Assembly: GCF_036014195.1 (NCBI RefSeq)
Contig: NZ_CP107918.1
Coordinates: 1,178,001-1,242,000, forward strand
Length of the DNA stretch: 64,000 nt
Source of the DNA: Streptomyces sp. NBC_00442
Lineage (GTDB): Bacteria; Actinomycetota; Actinomycetes; Streptomycetales; Streptomycetaceae
Direction: 5' to 3'
Position numbers and translations under genes: made by a program. Shown here in pieces: positions 16,620-25,257 of this stretch (its first letter is position 1; the number at the start of each line of letters is the position of its first letter). The notes beneath the pieces were generated by a model. That model did no database searches and was not told where the DNA came from. It saw nothing but the letters and a program-made list of their open reading frames with translations.

Positions 16620-17849
16620 ATGCCGGACCGACACGACCGCCCCGCGCGACCGTCGAAGCGGCATTCCTGGCGCAGACAGCCGTCCGCCGACGCCACGCCT
16701 CCCCCGGATCCGGCTCCCGCCGCCCGGCCCCACGGAACATGGCCGGCCCCCGCCGGACCCGATGCCACCAGCGACGCGAACGTACCGGCGACGGACGGGC
16801 AGGACGGCGGCCGGCCCGGCGGGCCGGTCGGCAGCATCGTGCAGTCCTCGCTGTACCGGGACGGGCGGCACATCGCCTCGCCAGGCACCCTCGCGGAGAC
16901 ATTCCGCCGACTGCGCGAGACGCCCGACGGCATGGCGTGGATCGGCCTGCAACGCCCGTCGGAAGCCGAACTCCACTCCCTGGCAGCCGAGTTCGACCTG
17001 CACGAGCTCGCGGTCGAGGACGCCCTGGAAGCCCATCAGCGCCCGAAGCTGGAACGCTACGGCGACACACTCTTCGTCGTGTTGCGCGCCGCGCGCTACC
17101 TCGACGCCCCGGAAGAGGTCGACTTCGGCGAACTCCACGTCTTCATCGGCCGGGACTTCCTCATCACGGTCCGCCACGGCGCCGCCCCCGACCTGTCCGC
17201 GGTCCGCCACCGCATGGAAGAGGACCCGGCGCTGCTGGCCCTTGGCCCGGAAGCGGTGCTGTACGCCATTCTCGACGCGGTGGTGGACGGGTACGCGCCC
17301 GTGGTCGCGGGCGTTCAGAACGACATCGACGAGATCGAGACGGAGGTCTTCCGGGGCGACCCGGAGGTGTCCCGCCGCATCTATGAACTCTCCCGCGAAA
17401 TGGTCGAGTTCCAGCGCGCCACCCGCCCGCTGGTCGGCATGCTGCACGCCTTGATGGCCGGCTTCGCGAAGTACGGCACCGATGAGGAACTCCAGCGCTA
17501 TCTCCGCGACGTGGCCGACCACGTCACCCACATCAGCGAACGCGTCGACGGCTTCCGCCAGGCCCTCACCGACATCCTCACGGTCAACGCCACACTGGTC
17601 ACCCAGCAACAGAACGCGGAGATGCGGGCGCTGGCGGAGGCGGGCTTCGAGCAGAACGAGGAGATCAAGAAGATCTCGTCGTGGGCGGCCATTCTCTTTG
17701 CACCCACACTGGTGGGAACCATCTACGGCATGAACTTCGAGAACATGCCGGAGCTGGGCTGGGGCTTCGGGTATCCGTTCGCGATCCTGCTGATGGCGGT
17801 GGTGTGCGTCAGCCTGTACTTCATCTTCAAGCGGCGGCACTGGCTGTAG
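16620..17849 (+). CDS. corA: CorA-family magnesium/divalent cation transporter
   Basis: A 409-residue CorA channel subunit. Residues 1-75 are a disordered Pro/Ala/Asp-rich tail, ~76-330 the cytoplasmic alpha/beta domain and long helix, and the last ~60 residues two membrane helices with the signature Y-G-M-N-F between them. It mediates Mg2+ (or Co2+/Ni2+) uptake as a pentamer. ATG 16620 is preceded by GAGG at 16611-16614; the longer frame upstream is not CorA-like. An AT-rich TATATC at 16541-16546 may be part of its promoter. Confidence 0.93.
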   Translation: MPDRHDRPARPSKRHSWRRQPSADATPPPDPAPAARPHGTWPAPAGPDATSDANVPATDGQDGGRPGGPVGSIVQSSLYRDGRHIASPGTLAETFRRLRETPDGMAWIGLQRPSEAELHSLAAEFDLHELAVEDALEAHQRPKLERYGDTLFVVLRAARYLDAPEEVDFGELHVFIGRDFLITVRHGAAPDLSAVRHRMEEDPALLALGPEAVLYAILDAVVDGYAPVVAGVQNDIDEIETEVFRGDPEVSRRIYELSREMVEFQRATRPLVGMLHALMAGFAKYGTDEELQRYLRDVADHVTHISERVDGFRQALTDILTVNATLVTQQQNAEMRALAEAGFEQNEEIKKISSWAAILFAPTLVGTIYGMNFENMPELGWGFGYPFAILLMAVVCVSLYFIFKRRHWL

Positions 17850-17977
17850 GCGGGGGCGTCAGTGCGTTGGCGCTCGTACTGACTGGGCGCAGCCCCAGTA
17901 CCAGCTCCAGCTCCAGCTCCAGCAGTAGGACCGGCTTGCACCGGGAGTTGTCAGAGGCATGGGGCACACTGCGCCCC

Positions 17978-18856
17978 ATGAATTTGGTGACCGCACACGA
18001 CTACGCCTGGATCCGCACCGCGCCGCTCTTCCGCCACGCGATGGAGAGTGGATACACCCTGACTTTGATACAGGGGCGCAGCCCGCACGAGGTGCTGCGC
18101 GCGATGGAGGCAGAACCGCGCGGCACCGGGATGGGAACGACCGGGCTGATCGAGGCGAACGACGCCCACCGCGCCGAGACGGACTACGACTACTGGGACG
18201 AGTCCTACGTCGCGGGTGCCTTCAGCACCCCGGGCGAGAACGGCGACTGGACACTTGTCCTCGGCTTCGACGGTGGGCTGGAGATCGAGGGCTCGTGCGT
18301 GCAGGCCCTGTCGAAGGGCGGCCGGGTCGTGGTGCACTCGACCAACGGGGGCAAGCCCATCCACCTCTTCCACTGGTTCGAGGACGGTGAGCTCCGTACG
18401 ACGTTCGAGGGCCCCTCGGCGCGCGACGGCAGCAGCCCCGATGCGTTGGTTCCCCTCATGCGGGCGGTCGGCTTCCCTCTGACTTCCGGGGGAGAGCACG
18501 ACGAGAGCGCCCCGGTCGTCGACGAGAAGGCGGCGGTTCTCGCTCTGGCCGAGAGACTCACCGGCGTACGCGTCACCGAATCCCTCCTCCAGGACGCCAT
18601 GTACGAACTGGGGCTCGTCCCGGAACAGCCCGCCGAGGAGTGGGCCGGCCTGGTCATCGACATCACCGATGCCCACGGGGAGCGTCTCCACAAGGAATGG
18701 ACCTATGAGGAGATCGCGGCGGCTTCGGACCGGGCACGGGCGGAGGCGAACGCGCCCGTCGTGATCACCTACAACGAGCCTCTGACGACGGACCGTTCGC
18801 AGCGCGAGCCGCACGAGCCGCACGAGCCGCACGAGCCGCACGAGACAGGTGAGTAG
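17978..18856 (+). CDS. DUF6461-type hypothetical protein
   Basis: A 292-residue soluble protein. Residues ~1-165 contain a predicted alpha/beta domain (L-V-T-A-H-D-Y-A-W-I; W-T-L-V-L-G-F-D-G-G-L-E-I-E-G), which matches my recollection of the DUF6461 group. Residues ~170-215 form a short alpha-helical domain of the same family. The C-terminus ends in four P-H-E triplets encoded by a 9-bp DNA repeat. No catalytic residues are evident. Function unknown. ATG 17978 has no clear ribosome site. Confidence 0.65.
   Translation: MNLVTAHDYAWIRTAPLFRHAMESGYTLTLIQGRSPHEVLRAMEAEPRGTGMGTTGLIEANDAHRAETDYDYWDESYVAGAFSTPGENGDWTLVLGFDGGLEIEGSCVQALSKGGRVVVHSTNGGKPIHLFHWFEDGELRTTFEGPSARDGSSPDALVPLMRAVGFPLTSGGEHDESAPVVDEKAAVLALAERLTGVRVTESLLQDAMYELGLVPEQPAEEWAGLVIDITDAHGERLHKEWTYEEIAAASDRARAEANAPVVITYNEPLTTDRSQREPHEPHEPHEPHETGE
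18806..18844 (+). repeat. 9-bp microsatellite coding for (P-H-E)n
   Basis: Four exact copies of GAGCCGCAC plus a final GAG lie at the 3' end of the DUF6461-like gene. Copy number is likely to vary between strains. Confidence 0.9.
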
Positions 18857-18929
18857 CCAACGGGCGCGTGGAGGGCTCCCGGAGGGCGCCCCGCTTCGGC
18901 CGTCTCTCCGGCTGCGAGGGGATCCCCGA

Positions 18930-19370
18930 TCAGCGGCGTCCGGTGGCCAGGACGACGAGGAACTGGCCGCCGCCCTCCTCGATGGCGGCGGTCACCGGCA
19001 CCCCCGGTAGCAGTCGGGAGAACCGGTCCACCAGCCAGTCCGCCGCCTCCTGGGCGTCATTCCTGGTCGGGCAACGGCCCACCATCTCGCGGCCCCCTTT
19101 GCGCTCCAGCCTGTCGGCAACGGCGATCAGCGGCGCGGGTTCGACTACGTACAGGCGCTGTGGCCAGGCGATGGCCACCTTGACCGCGCCCTTGCGGCTG
19201 TTGCACCCGCGGTGCGCGAGCCGCTCGGTGACCTTGGCCTTCCGGTCGGCGGTCCGGCTGTCGACACTGGGCCCGCGCGGATCGTTCACCGACTCGTCGG
19301 GGTCGACCGGTTCGTCACACACCCAGCATCGCCAGCCGTCGCGCTCGGCCACATCATCAAGAAGGCTCAT
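18930..19370 (-). CDS. HNH-type endonuclease domain protein
   Basis: A 146-residue protein. Residues ~14-65 have an HNH zinc-finger arrangement: C-W-V-C, then a loop with a D-P-E/D-x-S-V-N-D-P segment, and H-R-G-C-N-S-R-K-G, where the C-N-x-x-K-G ending is typical of HNH nucleases. The C-terminal half is a small alpha/beta region of unknown role. It could be a stand-alone nuclease or DNA-binding protein. A leaderless -10 (TAACGT) lies 6 bases before ATG 19370. Confidence 0.75.
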   Translation of the reverse strand: MSLLDDVAERDGWRCWVCDEPVDPDESVNDPRGPSVDSRTADRKAKVTERLAHRGCNSRKGAVKVAIAWPQRLYVVEPAPLIAVADRLERKGGREMVGRCPTRNDAQEAADWLVDRFSRLLPGVPVTAAIEEGGGQFLVVLATGRR

Positions 19371-19376
19371 CCCGGC

Positions 19377-19382
19377 ACGTTA
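19377..19382 (-). promoter_or_regulatory. Leaderless -10 element (TAACGT) of the HNH gene
   Basis: On the minus strand TAACGT is followed by 6 bases and then the ATG at 19370. No ribosome site lies between them. Confidence 0.6.
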
Positions 19383-19575
19383 GCCTGCCCGGCCGCCACG
19401 CACATACCAGGGCCCCGGCCGGCCAACAGCGCTGCGACGCCAGCCGCTCCATGGACGGCGCGACCCTCGCTGGAAAGGATCCGGGGCGGTCGCGACGAGG
19501 TCTGTCCCGTCCGGCCGTGAACCGGCAGCTGTCCGACGAGCAGGACCGTGGAACGTCGATGTCCGACCCCCTGGC

Positions 19576-19581
19576 TAGCCT
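19576..19581 (+). promoter_or_regulatory. Leaderless -10 element (TAGCCT)
   Basis: TAGCCT is followed by 6 bases and the GTG at 19588, which suggests a leaderless mRNA starting at the GTG. Confidence 0.5.
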
Positions 19582-19587
19582 GTTCTC

Positions 19588-20118
19588 GTGAAGCAGACCG
19601 ACGACCGCCAGTTCCCCTCCGCGCTGGCCACTGCGATGGCCGTCCGATTCGACTGCGCCGACGGGAAGTCCGGCGTCGACTTCGAGCCCTTCCCGGCCTT
19701 CCTGTCCGCTGCCGATACCACCGAGTGGTTCCGGGCATGGACCGGGAACAGCGAACTGGACGGCAGTGACTTCCGCGTGTTCGGGCAGGACGGCACGGGC
19801 GGGTACGCGGCGTTCTGGCTCATCCGCCCGAGCCGGCCACTGGCCGAGCAGCCCGTGGTCTTCCTCGGCTCCGAGGGAGAGACCGGTGTCGTCGCCCGCG
19901 ACCTGGGCGACTTCCTGTGGCTGCTGGCTGACGGCTTCGGCCCCTGGGAAGCCGCCACCTCGTACGAGCCGGACTGGCAGGCGCGGCCCAATCCAGAGTT
20001 GGCATCCATCGCCGAAGGGTTCGCACCGAACCAGCGCCGGTCGGCTGCAGCCGTGATCGAGCTGGCGAGCCGGGAGTTCCCCGACTTCGACGACACCGTC
20101 ATGGAGCTCTGCCGCTGA
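19588..20118 (+). CDS. SUKH/SMI1-like hypothetical protein
   Basis: A 176-residue protein with a SUKH-like core: Y-A-A-F-W-L-I ... P-V-V-F-L-G-S-E-G-E-T-G-V-V-A-R-D-L-G-D-F-L-W-L-L-A-D-G-F-G-P-W, and a helical tail. SUKH proteins often act as immunity proteins against contact-dependent toxins; no toxin gene is adjacent, so this would be an orphan. The GTG start is supported by a leaderless -10. Assignment rests on the core pattern only. Confidence 0.6.
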   Translation: MKQTDDRQFPSALATAMAVRFDCADGKSGVDFEPFPAFLSAADTTEWFRAWTGNSELDGSDFRVFGQDGTGGYAAFWLIRPSRPLAEQPVVFLGSEGETGVVARDLGDFLWLLADGFGPWEAATSYEPDWQARPNPELASIAEGFAPNQRRSAAAVIELASREFPDFDDTVMELCR

Positions 20119-20271
20119 ACCCGGCACCATCTCCTGCACAACTGGGGGCACCTGGGGCACCGGCTGCACAAGGCCGCACGAAGGCCGCACGAAGGCGAAA
20201 GATCCGGAAAGCTCTCAGTGCAGTGCAGACGACCCGTGCGGCGCGGAGTCGCTGCTCGGTACGGTCTACCG

Positions 20272-20324
20272 GGTCCCACGCCGCTCCCCCGTACGTCATA
20301 CCGTGGTCCCACGCCGCTCCCCCG
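20272..20324 (+). repeat. Two direct 20-bp repeats upstream of a membrane protein gene
   Basis: GGTCCCACGCCGCTCCCCCG occurs exactly twice, at 20272-20291 and 20305-20324. The 33-bp period is about three helical turns. The copies end 66 bp before the ATG of the next gene and may be a tandem regulator site. Confidence 0.75.
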
Positions 20325-20389
20325 GGCGGCGGAGGCAGGTCGTTCAAGGGGCCGATGCCCGAGCGAGGCCTCCGTGCGACGTTCGGAAC

Positions 20390-21493
20390 ATGACCACTGA
20401 TCCACGGATGATGAAGCCGCCCCTTCGCACGGGGAGGCAGCGGGGGCCGCGCCGGGTGCACCGGATATCCCTGTTCTGGGCGATGGCGTACGCCGGATTC
20501 GGCCTGGTCTGCGCGTTGGAGGGGATTCCCCTGTTCTCCCGCGGCGGCATCCTGGGGCCGCCCGTGGCGGGTTGGGCGGTCGCGGCAGTGGGGACCCTGG
20601 CGGCAGTGGCCTGTGCGGCGGTCTCGCGCCACGGAGTGCGGCCCGCCCTGCGAGCACTGTTGTGGACGGTGTTCGGCCTGGCCGGACTCGCCGCGTTCAG
20701 CTTGCTCATGGATGTGATCACGCTCATGTTCGGTCAGGGCGTGGACAGTTGGCCCGTCGCCGCGCATCACGCTCTGGCGGCGTCCGGGGCGCTCCTGCTC
20801 GCGGCCACCGCCCGCTCCGATCGGCCGCCGACTGGCGCGGCCGCCACCCCGGCGCCCTCTGCCGCACCCCGGCCGGTTCACCTCGCGGCCTGGGCCGGCA
20901 CGGCGGCCTTCCTCCCCTATGCGGTGATGAAGCAGATCTGGGCCTTCGGCGGCACCTTCGCCGGCACATCCGGTGCGCGGATGCGCGCGATCTCCGAGCG
21001 CAACGGCGCTTCGGGCATCTGGCTCACCCTGGAGTCGTGGGGCCTGGACGCCACGATGCTGCTGGCCGTGCTCGGCGTGTTCCTGCTGTGGGGCCTCGTG
21101 CGGCCTTGGGGGCAGGTCTTCCCACGCTGGACGCCGTTGTTACGAGGACGTCGCGTCCCGCTCTGGCTCCCGCTGGCTCCGGCCCTGATCGGCGCCGCCA
21201 CGCTCGCCCCGTACGGTGTGCTCGGCCTCGGCTATGTGGCGATGGCCACGATGGACGTGGTGACCATCCAGAAGGGCGATTTCCCCTCACCTCAGGACGT
21301 GCTCCTGGTCGGCTGGGTCGGCATGACGGCATTCGCCGGGTACGGATGCGCGTTGGCGGTGGCGGCCCGTTCGTACTGGCTGCGGACGCGCCGGCGCCCC
21401 CTGAGCCTCGATGCCCGTGGCTGTCCGCGGCCGGACGACTCCCCGCCACCCGGCCACGGGTCCTGTGTGCCCCCTCCGCCGGACAGGCTCTAG
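20390..21493 (+). CDS. Multi-pass membrane protein, unknown function
   Basis: A 367-residue integral membrane protein with about eight hydrophobic segments between residues 25 and 345, a Pro/Ala-rich loop near residue 145, and a Pro-rich basic C-terminal tail. It resembles hypothetical streptomycete membrane proteins; I recognise no transport or enzyme motif. ATG 20390 is chosen because the upstream in-frame stretch is Arg-rich and contains repeats. Two 20-bp direct repeats lie just upstream. Confidence 0.7.
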   Translation: MTTDPRMMKPPLRTGRQRGPRRVHRISLFWAMAYAGFGLVCALEGIPLFSRGGILGPPVAGWAVAAVGTLAAVACAAVSRHGVRPALRALLWTVFGLAGLAAFSLLMDVITLMFGQGVDSWPVAAHHALAASGALLLAATARSDRPPTGAAATPAPSAAPRPVHLAAWAGTAAFLPYAVMKQIWAFGGTFAGTSGARMRAISERNGASGIWLTLESWGLDATMLLAVLGVFLLWGLVRPWGQVFPRWTPLLRGRRVPLWLPLAPALIGAATLAPYGVLGLGYVAMATMDVVTIQKGDFPSPQDVLLVGWVGMTAFAGYGCALAVAARSYWLRTRRRPLSLDARGCPRPDDSPPPGHGSCVPPPPDRL

Positions 21494-21852
21494 GGACTGG
21501 TCCAGCCTCCTCGGCCGACGGCGTCCTGAACTGTGGCGAGGGGCCGAAAGAGTTCCCGGAGCCCGGCGACTTCGAGAATCCGCAGGTGCCAGGGCCGGAC
21601 ACAGACCAGGGCCAGTCGGCCGTCGCGTTCCAGCACCCTGCGCCGTGCCCGGCACAACAGGGTGAGGGCGGAACAGTCGAGGAACTCCACGGGCCGCAGA
21701 TCCACGATCACCTGGGCGCCGTGCGGGGCAGTGGCCGCGTCGATGTGCACCCGTATTCCGGGGACGGTGCTCAGGTCGATGGTGCCGTGGATCTCGACCA
21801 CGGTGATGCCGTAGACGAAGTAACTACGGGTGCGCCGGTACGGGGCCGGCAT
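21490..21852 (-). CDS. STAS-domain anti-sigma factor antagonist
   Basis: A ~120-residue STAS protein of the SpoIIAA/RsbV type. It has the beta-strand V-V-E-I-H-G-T-I-D-L-S, then V-I-V-D-L-R-P-V-E-F-L-D-C-S-A-L-T-L-L, where the Ser after D-C is the usual phosphorylation site. Such proteins bind an anti-sigma kinase and release a sigma factor; the RsbW-like ATPase at 62.5 kb is one of many possible partners. The start is uncertain: ATG 21852 has GGGGAG very close upstream, while TTG codons at 21909 and 21996 could extend it by up to 48 residues. The stop overlaps the end of the convergent membrane protein gene by 4 bp. Confidence 0.8.
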   Translation of the reverse strand: MPAPYRRTRSYFVYGITVVEIHGTIDLSTVPGIRVHIDAATAPHGAQVIVDLRPVEFLDCSALTLLCRARRRVLERDGRLALVCVRPWHLRILEVAGLRELFRPLATVQDAVGRGGWTSP

Positions 21853-22292
21853 GCTCCCCGGCACAAGGTGACGCCGGTGCTGCCCCGATGCTGCGTTCGC
21901 ATCCTGGATGCTCAAGGCGGTTCCTGACGTGAGGCCCCCGCAGGACGGGGAGTTCGTGGTCGTCGGACCGTCACCAAGGGCTGGGGCAACGCTCAACTAG
22001 CGTAAGGAATGGCATGGTTGCAGAAACGTCAACACACCCGAACACCCACCTGAAAGGGTGATAATCGCGCCGCACCCTTGACACGGTCGCTCCACCAGTC
22101 GAGACAGCGAGGGCAGAGACCGGTCCACGGGTTGATCCGGGGTGGGCGCGGCAGTTGGGTCGACGGACCGTCGGGCCGGAGGGGCTGCCTCCGGCCAAAG
22201 CCGGGCCGGGCGGGGGCCAAGCAGGGCACCCCCGGGTAGATTCGAAGCACGCTCGAGGGCGATCCCGGGTCCATGACGAAGGGCCCGCGTGC

Positions 22293-22326
22293 ACGGCAGA
22301 ACGGCAGAACGGCGGAACGGCAGAAC
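22293..22326 (+). repeat. (ACGGCAGA)n tandem tract
   Basis: Four units of about 8-9 bp, ACGGCAGA with one GGCGGA variant, in noncoding DNA. Confidence 0.8.
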
Positions 22327-22379
22327 CGCAGATCCGAGGCCACGATGGGCAGTTGGAGCCTGCGTGGTCTCGACGTAGG

Positions 22380-22427
22380 GCAGGCGGCCGCCGTCCGGTC
22401 ACGGACGGTGTGACGGCGGCCGCCTGC
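22380..22427. repeat. Perfect 16-bp inverted repeat with 16-base loop
   Basis: GCAGGCGGCCGCCGTC (22380-22395) pairs exactly with 22412-22427. No T tract follows on either strand. It is the strongest inverted repeat in the noncoding block and could be a terminator, an RNA stem or a protein-binding site. Confidence 0.8.
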
Positions 22428-22822
22428 ACGAGGAGGTGGGCTCCCCTCCGCACTCTCCTCGCTCCCGCAGTCCTCACCGGCATCCGGGGCCCGCAGGAAG
22501 GGCCCCGGCTCGAACAGCCATGGGAGGACGAAGGGCCGGAGCCGCCGTATGCGGAGCAGCGACTCCGGCGACCCCTGATCACAGGGGTGGACGGTGGCGC
22601 AGGCCCGGGGGCTGGGGGCCAAGGGGCGGTCGGCTGAACCACTCGGTGCGCGGTTCGCGTACCGCTCGCCCTTGTCTCTACCAGGCATCGTAGGCCGGTC
22701 TCCTCACGAAGCAACCATGCGAATCCAGCCGGTGCGCACTCGCCATGGCCGAGCGGGGTCCGGCCGGAGCACCTGGGCACCCGCGGCCCCTCGCCACGGC
22801 CGGCGGTGTCCCCACGGGGTCG

Positions 22823-22892
22823 GTGCCGGACGCGGGGTGCGGCAGCGTGGCCGTTCCGTGCCGGACGCGGGGCGTGGCGGCGCGGCCGTTCC
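22823..22892 (+). repeat. Tandem 35-bp duplication
   Basis: Two adjacent 35-bp units start GTGCCGGACGCGGGG and end GGCCGTTCC (22823-22857 and 22858-22892), with a third partial GGTGCCGGA following. They differ at only a few bases. Confidence 0.85.
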
Positions 22893-23054
22893 GGTGCCGG
22901 AGCTGGGCATGGTCCGTGCCGACCGGGACGCGGAGGAGTACGGTTGGGCCACCGGGAGCATTTCGCACACTGGCCTTCACGCCGACGTCGTTCCCGGTGA
23001 GCAAAGACACCGGGCGTCGTCCAAGGACAGTGCCCCCGGAGACAGGTTCGCGCC

Positions 23055-23651
23055 ATGTCCGCGACCACGACCGACCCGCGATTGTTCCTCCAGCGCGAGC
23101 CCCCGCCACCTCCGGCGCCACCTTCGGCCGCGCGCATCGCGCTGAAACCCCCCGGCGCTACCCCCGGGCTCCTCGACGGCGCTTGGTGGCCCCGCTCACG
23201 TGACCTGCTGCGTGAACTTCCCGCACTGATCGACGTCCTCGACACGCGGTGGGCCCGGATCACTCGTATCGCGGTCAACCCCCGGCACTGGCCCGTCGTT
23301 CCACGGAAGATCCCGGTGACCGGGCACGTGGTGAAGGCGGGCTGGTTCAAGGACGAGCTCGACCCGCACAAGCTTCTGCTTCTGTCCTATACGGCCGGAC
23401 GCTGGGACCTCCTCGTCATCCCGCCGGAGACCGCCGCCCCCGCGGCCGCCCGGCTGATGGCCGCCGCAACCGACAGCGACGGCCCGCAGCTCACCGCGAG
23501 CGCCCTCATGGACGCAGAGGCGGCTCTGCACGACGCGACGGCCGTCGACGGGCTGCAGGACCCTGAGGAGGCGTGGGAGTACGAGGGCGGCGCCTCCTCC
23601 AGCTACGCCGTTGTGGCGGCGCGCCCCAGCCGCCTCCTCGTGGGGATGTGA
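23055..23651 (+). CDS. DUF5994 family protein (first copy)
   Basis: A 198-residue protein of the actinobacterial DUF5994 family. The core is R-I-A-L-K-P ... L-L-D-G-A-W-W-P-R-S-R-D-L-x-x-E-L-P-A-L-I-D-V-L ... V-N-P-x-x-W-P ... V-K-A-G-W-F ... L-L-L-L-S-Y-x-x-G-R-W-D-L-L-V-I-P-P-E-T. A Pro-rich N-terminus precedes it. Function unknown. GGAGA lies upstream of ATG 23055. It starts an apparent operon with a small membrane protein 5 bp downstream and an SPFH protein. Confidence 0.85.
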   Translation: MSATTTDPRLFLQREPPPPPAPPSAARIALKPPGATPGLLDGAWWPRSRDLLRELPALIDVLDTRWARITRIAVNPRHWPVVPRKIPVTGHVVKAGWFKDELDPHKLLLLSYTAGRWDLLVIPPETAAPAAARLMAAATDSDGPQLTASALMDAEAALHDATAVDGLQDPEEAWEYEGGASSSYAVVAARPSRLLVGM

Positions 23652-23656
23652 CCGCA

Positions 23657-23950
23657 ATGACCACGGCCCTGACCATCGTGATCACCCTGCTCCTGATCGT
23701 CGGCGCGGCACGCGTGATCCATCTGCTCAACGCGCAGCACGCCGACCGGATAGCGCTCCACCGCTACTCCCGCTTCCAGCCCCGTGGCCGGGACGCGCGC
23801 AGCGGCCCTGCTCCGCGGGCTCCCGCCCAGGCGGATCCGCCTGCCGTACCGGCCCGCCACGATGAGCGCGAGGGAGGGCCAGGACGTCTGCGTCTTCTGC
23901 GGCGCCGCTTCCGCCGGGAGGACGGCAGTCGATCCATGCCTCACCTCTGA
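23657..23950 (+). CDS. Small single-pass membrane protein
   Basis: A 97-residue protein with one hydrophobic helix at residues 2-20 ([16 protein letters not shown]) and a basic, Pro-rich cytoplasmic tail. The ATG lies 5 bp after the DUF5994 stop, with ribosome-site-like GGGGATG inside the upstream coding end, which suggests translational coupling. Function unknown. The distal half is compositionally weak, so the true end could be earlier through an unrecognised frameshift. Confidence 0.55.
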   Translation: MTTALTIVITLLLIVGAARVIHLLNAQHADRIALHRYSRFQPRGRDARSGPAPRAPAQADPPAVPARHDEREGGPGRLRLLRRRFRREDGSRSMPHL

Positions 23951-24011
23951 TCCGCGTCCCGTCACCGGGACTCGGTCAGGGGCCGCCGGCCTCATTCACG
24001 GGAGCCCCACC

Positions 24012-24875
24012 ATGCCGCTTCTGATCACGCTCGTTGTCATCGTCGCCCTCCTTGCGCTGCTGGCCCTGGCCCTGTCCCTCAGGATCGTCAAGCAGTACGA
24101 ACAGGGAGTGCTCTTCCGCTTGGGGCGCCTGGCCGGCACGCGTGCTCCCGGGCTGCGGACCATCATTCCCCTCGTCGACGTACTGCACCGGGTGTCGCTG
24201 CGCATCGTGACGATGCCGATCCAGTCGCAGGGCATCATCACCCGCGACAACGTCAGCGTGGACGTGTCGGCCGTGGCCTACTTCCGCGTCGTGGACGCCG
24301 TGAAGTCCGTCATCGCCATCGAGAACGTGAACGCCGCCATCAACCAGATCGCGCAGACCACCCTGCGCAAGGTCGTCGGCCAGCACACCCTGGACGAGAC
24401 GCTGTCGGAGACCGACCGCATCAACCTGGGCATCCGCGAGATCCTCGACGTCGCCACCGCCGAGTGGGGCGTCGAGGTCACCCTCGTCGAACTCAAGGAC
24501 ATCCAACTGCCCGACAGCATGAAACGCGCGATGGCCCGACAGGCCGAGGCCGAGCGCGAGAAGCGAGCCAAAATCATCAACGCCGAAGGCGAATCGCTCG
24601 CCGCGGCAGCACTCGGAGACGCCTCCGACACCATGATGGCCCACCCCCTCGCGCTCCAACTCCGCAACCTGCAAAGCCTCGTGGAGATAGGCGTCGACAA
24701 GAACACCACCGTCGTCTTCCCCGCACCCCTGATGAGCACCATCGGCGAACTGGGCGCCTTCCTCAGCCGGGAAGCGGCAGCCGCGGGAGCGCCGCCGACC
24801 CCGCACCCGGCCGACGTCACCGAGGCCGCCCCGGGGCCGAACAACAAGCCCGGCTCACTCCCCCAGTACAACTGA
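24012..24875 (+). CDS. SPFH/Band 7 protein (slipin-type)
   Basis: A 287-residue membrane scaffold protein. Residues 2-22 form an N-terminal membrane hairpin or anchor; ~25-190 the SPFH domain ([16 protein letters not shown]-x-x-[24 protein letters not shown]); ~185-215 a short coiled coil ([16 protein letters not shown]); the tail is Pro-rich. Slipins oligomerise at membranes and often pair with NfeD proteases, none of which is adjacent. GGGAG precedes ATG 24012. An in-frame ATG at 23862 would add a Cys-containing leader overlapping the previous gene and is less likely. Confidence 0.9.
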   Translation: MPLLITLVVIVALLALLALALSLRIVKQYEQGVLFRLGRLAGTRAPGLRTIIPLVDVLHRVSLRIVTMPIQSQGIITRDNVSVDVSAVAYFRVVDAVKSVIAIENVNAAINQIAQTTLRKVVGQHTLDETLSETDRINLGIREILDVATAEWGVEVTLVELKDIQLPDSMKRAMARQAEAEREKRAKIINAEGESLAAAALGDASDTMMAHPLALQLRNLQSLVEIGVDKNTTVVFPAPLMSTIGELGAFLSREAAAAGAPPTPHPADVTEAAPGPNNKPGSLPQYN

Positions 24876-24939
24876 CCCCCCTCTGGCCCCAGACCCGGCC
24901 GGTCCGCCCGCAGCGCCACGCCGAGCCCGGGAGCCCACC

Positions 24940-25257
24940 GTGTCCGTCAGTTCCCTCCCATCGCCGCCCCTCACCGGGCCTTCGGCGGATGCTCCGTCGG
25001 CCTTTGCGACCGCCGGCCGGCAACCGGCAGCCGGTCGGCGCACGGTCGGCTTCGGTGGATGCCCACGGGATGCCCCGTCCCCGCACTCCCGCTCGCCGTG
25101 CGCCGACCGGGCCGGACGGACCCGTCCACACGACGTCATCCGCCCGCTCGGACGTCTCGGCCGCGTGGATGAAGGTCTACGGGCCCGTTCCCGGCCACGA
25201 CGACGCCCGCCGCCCATCCCCCGCCCGCCCTCCCCACCGAAGGACCCGAACCCATGA
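24940..25257 (+). CDS. Possible small Pro/Arg/Ser-rich protein
   Basis: A GTG-started 105-codon frame whose TGA overlaps the ATG of the next gene (ATGA). The product is low-complexity and Pro/Arg-rich, with no recognisable domain. The overlap is the only support. This 378-bp space may otherwise be noncoding. Confidence 0.2.
   Translation: MSVSSLPSPPLTGPSADAPSAFATAGRQPAAGRRTVGFGGCPRDAPSPHSRSPCADRAGRTRPHDVIRPLGRLGRVDEGLRARSRPRRRPPPIPRPPSPPKDPNP

Larger units (their letters stand above)
21997..23054. other. ~1.06 kb repeat-rich noncoding region
   Basis: I find no credible gene on either strand. It contains a (GGCAGAAC)n tract, a large 16-bp inverted repeat and a 35-bp tandem duplication, all listed separately. 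Its codon-position composition is flat, unlike its neighbours. It may be decayed DNA, a transcript leader for the gene at 23055, or a structured RNA. Confidence 0.6.

Noticed and set aside
18930..19370. HNH gene as part of a mobile intron, phage or restriction system
   Set aside because: No methylase, terminase, integrase or intron structure is nearby.
22594..23145. 183-codon plus-strand frame across the 35-bp repeats
   Set aside because: It reads through the tandem repeats and overlaps the well-supported DUF5994 start in another frame.
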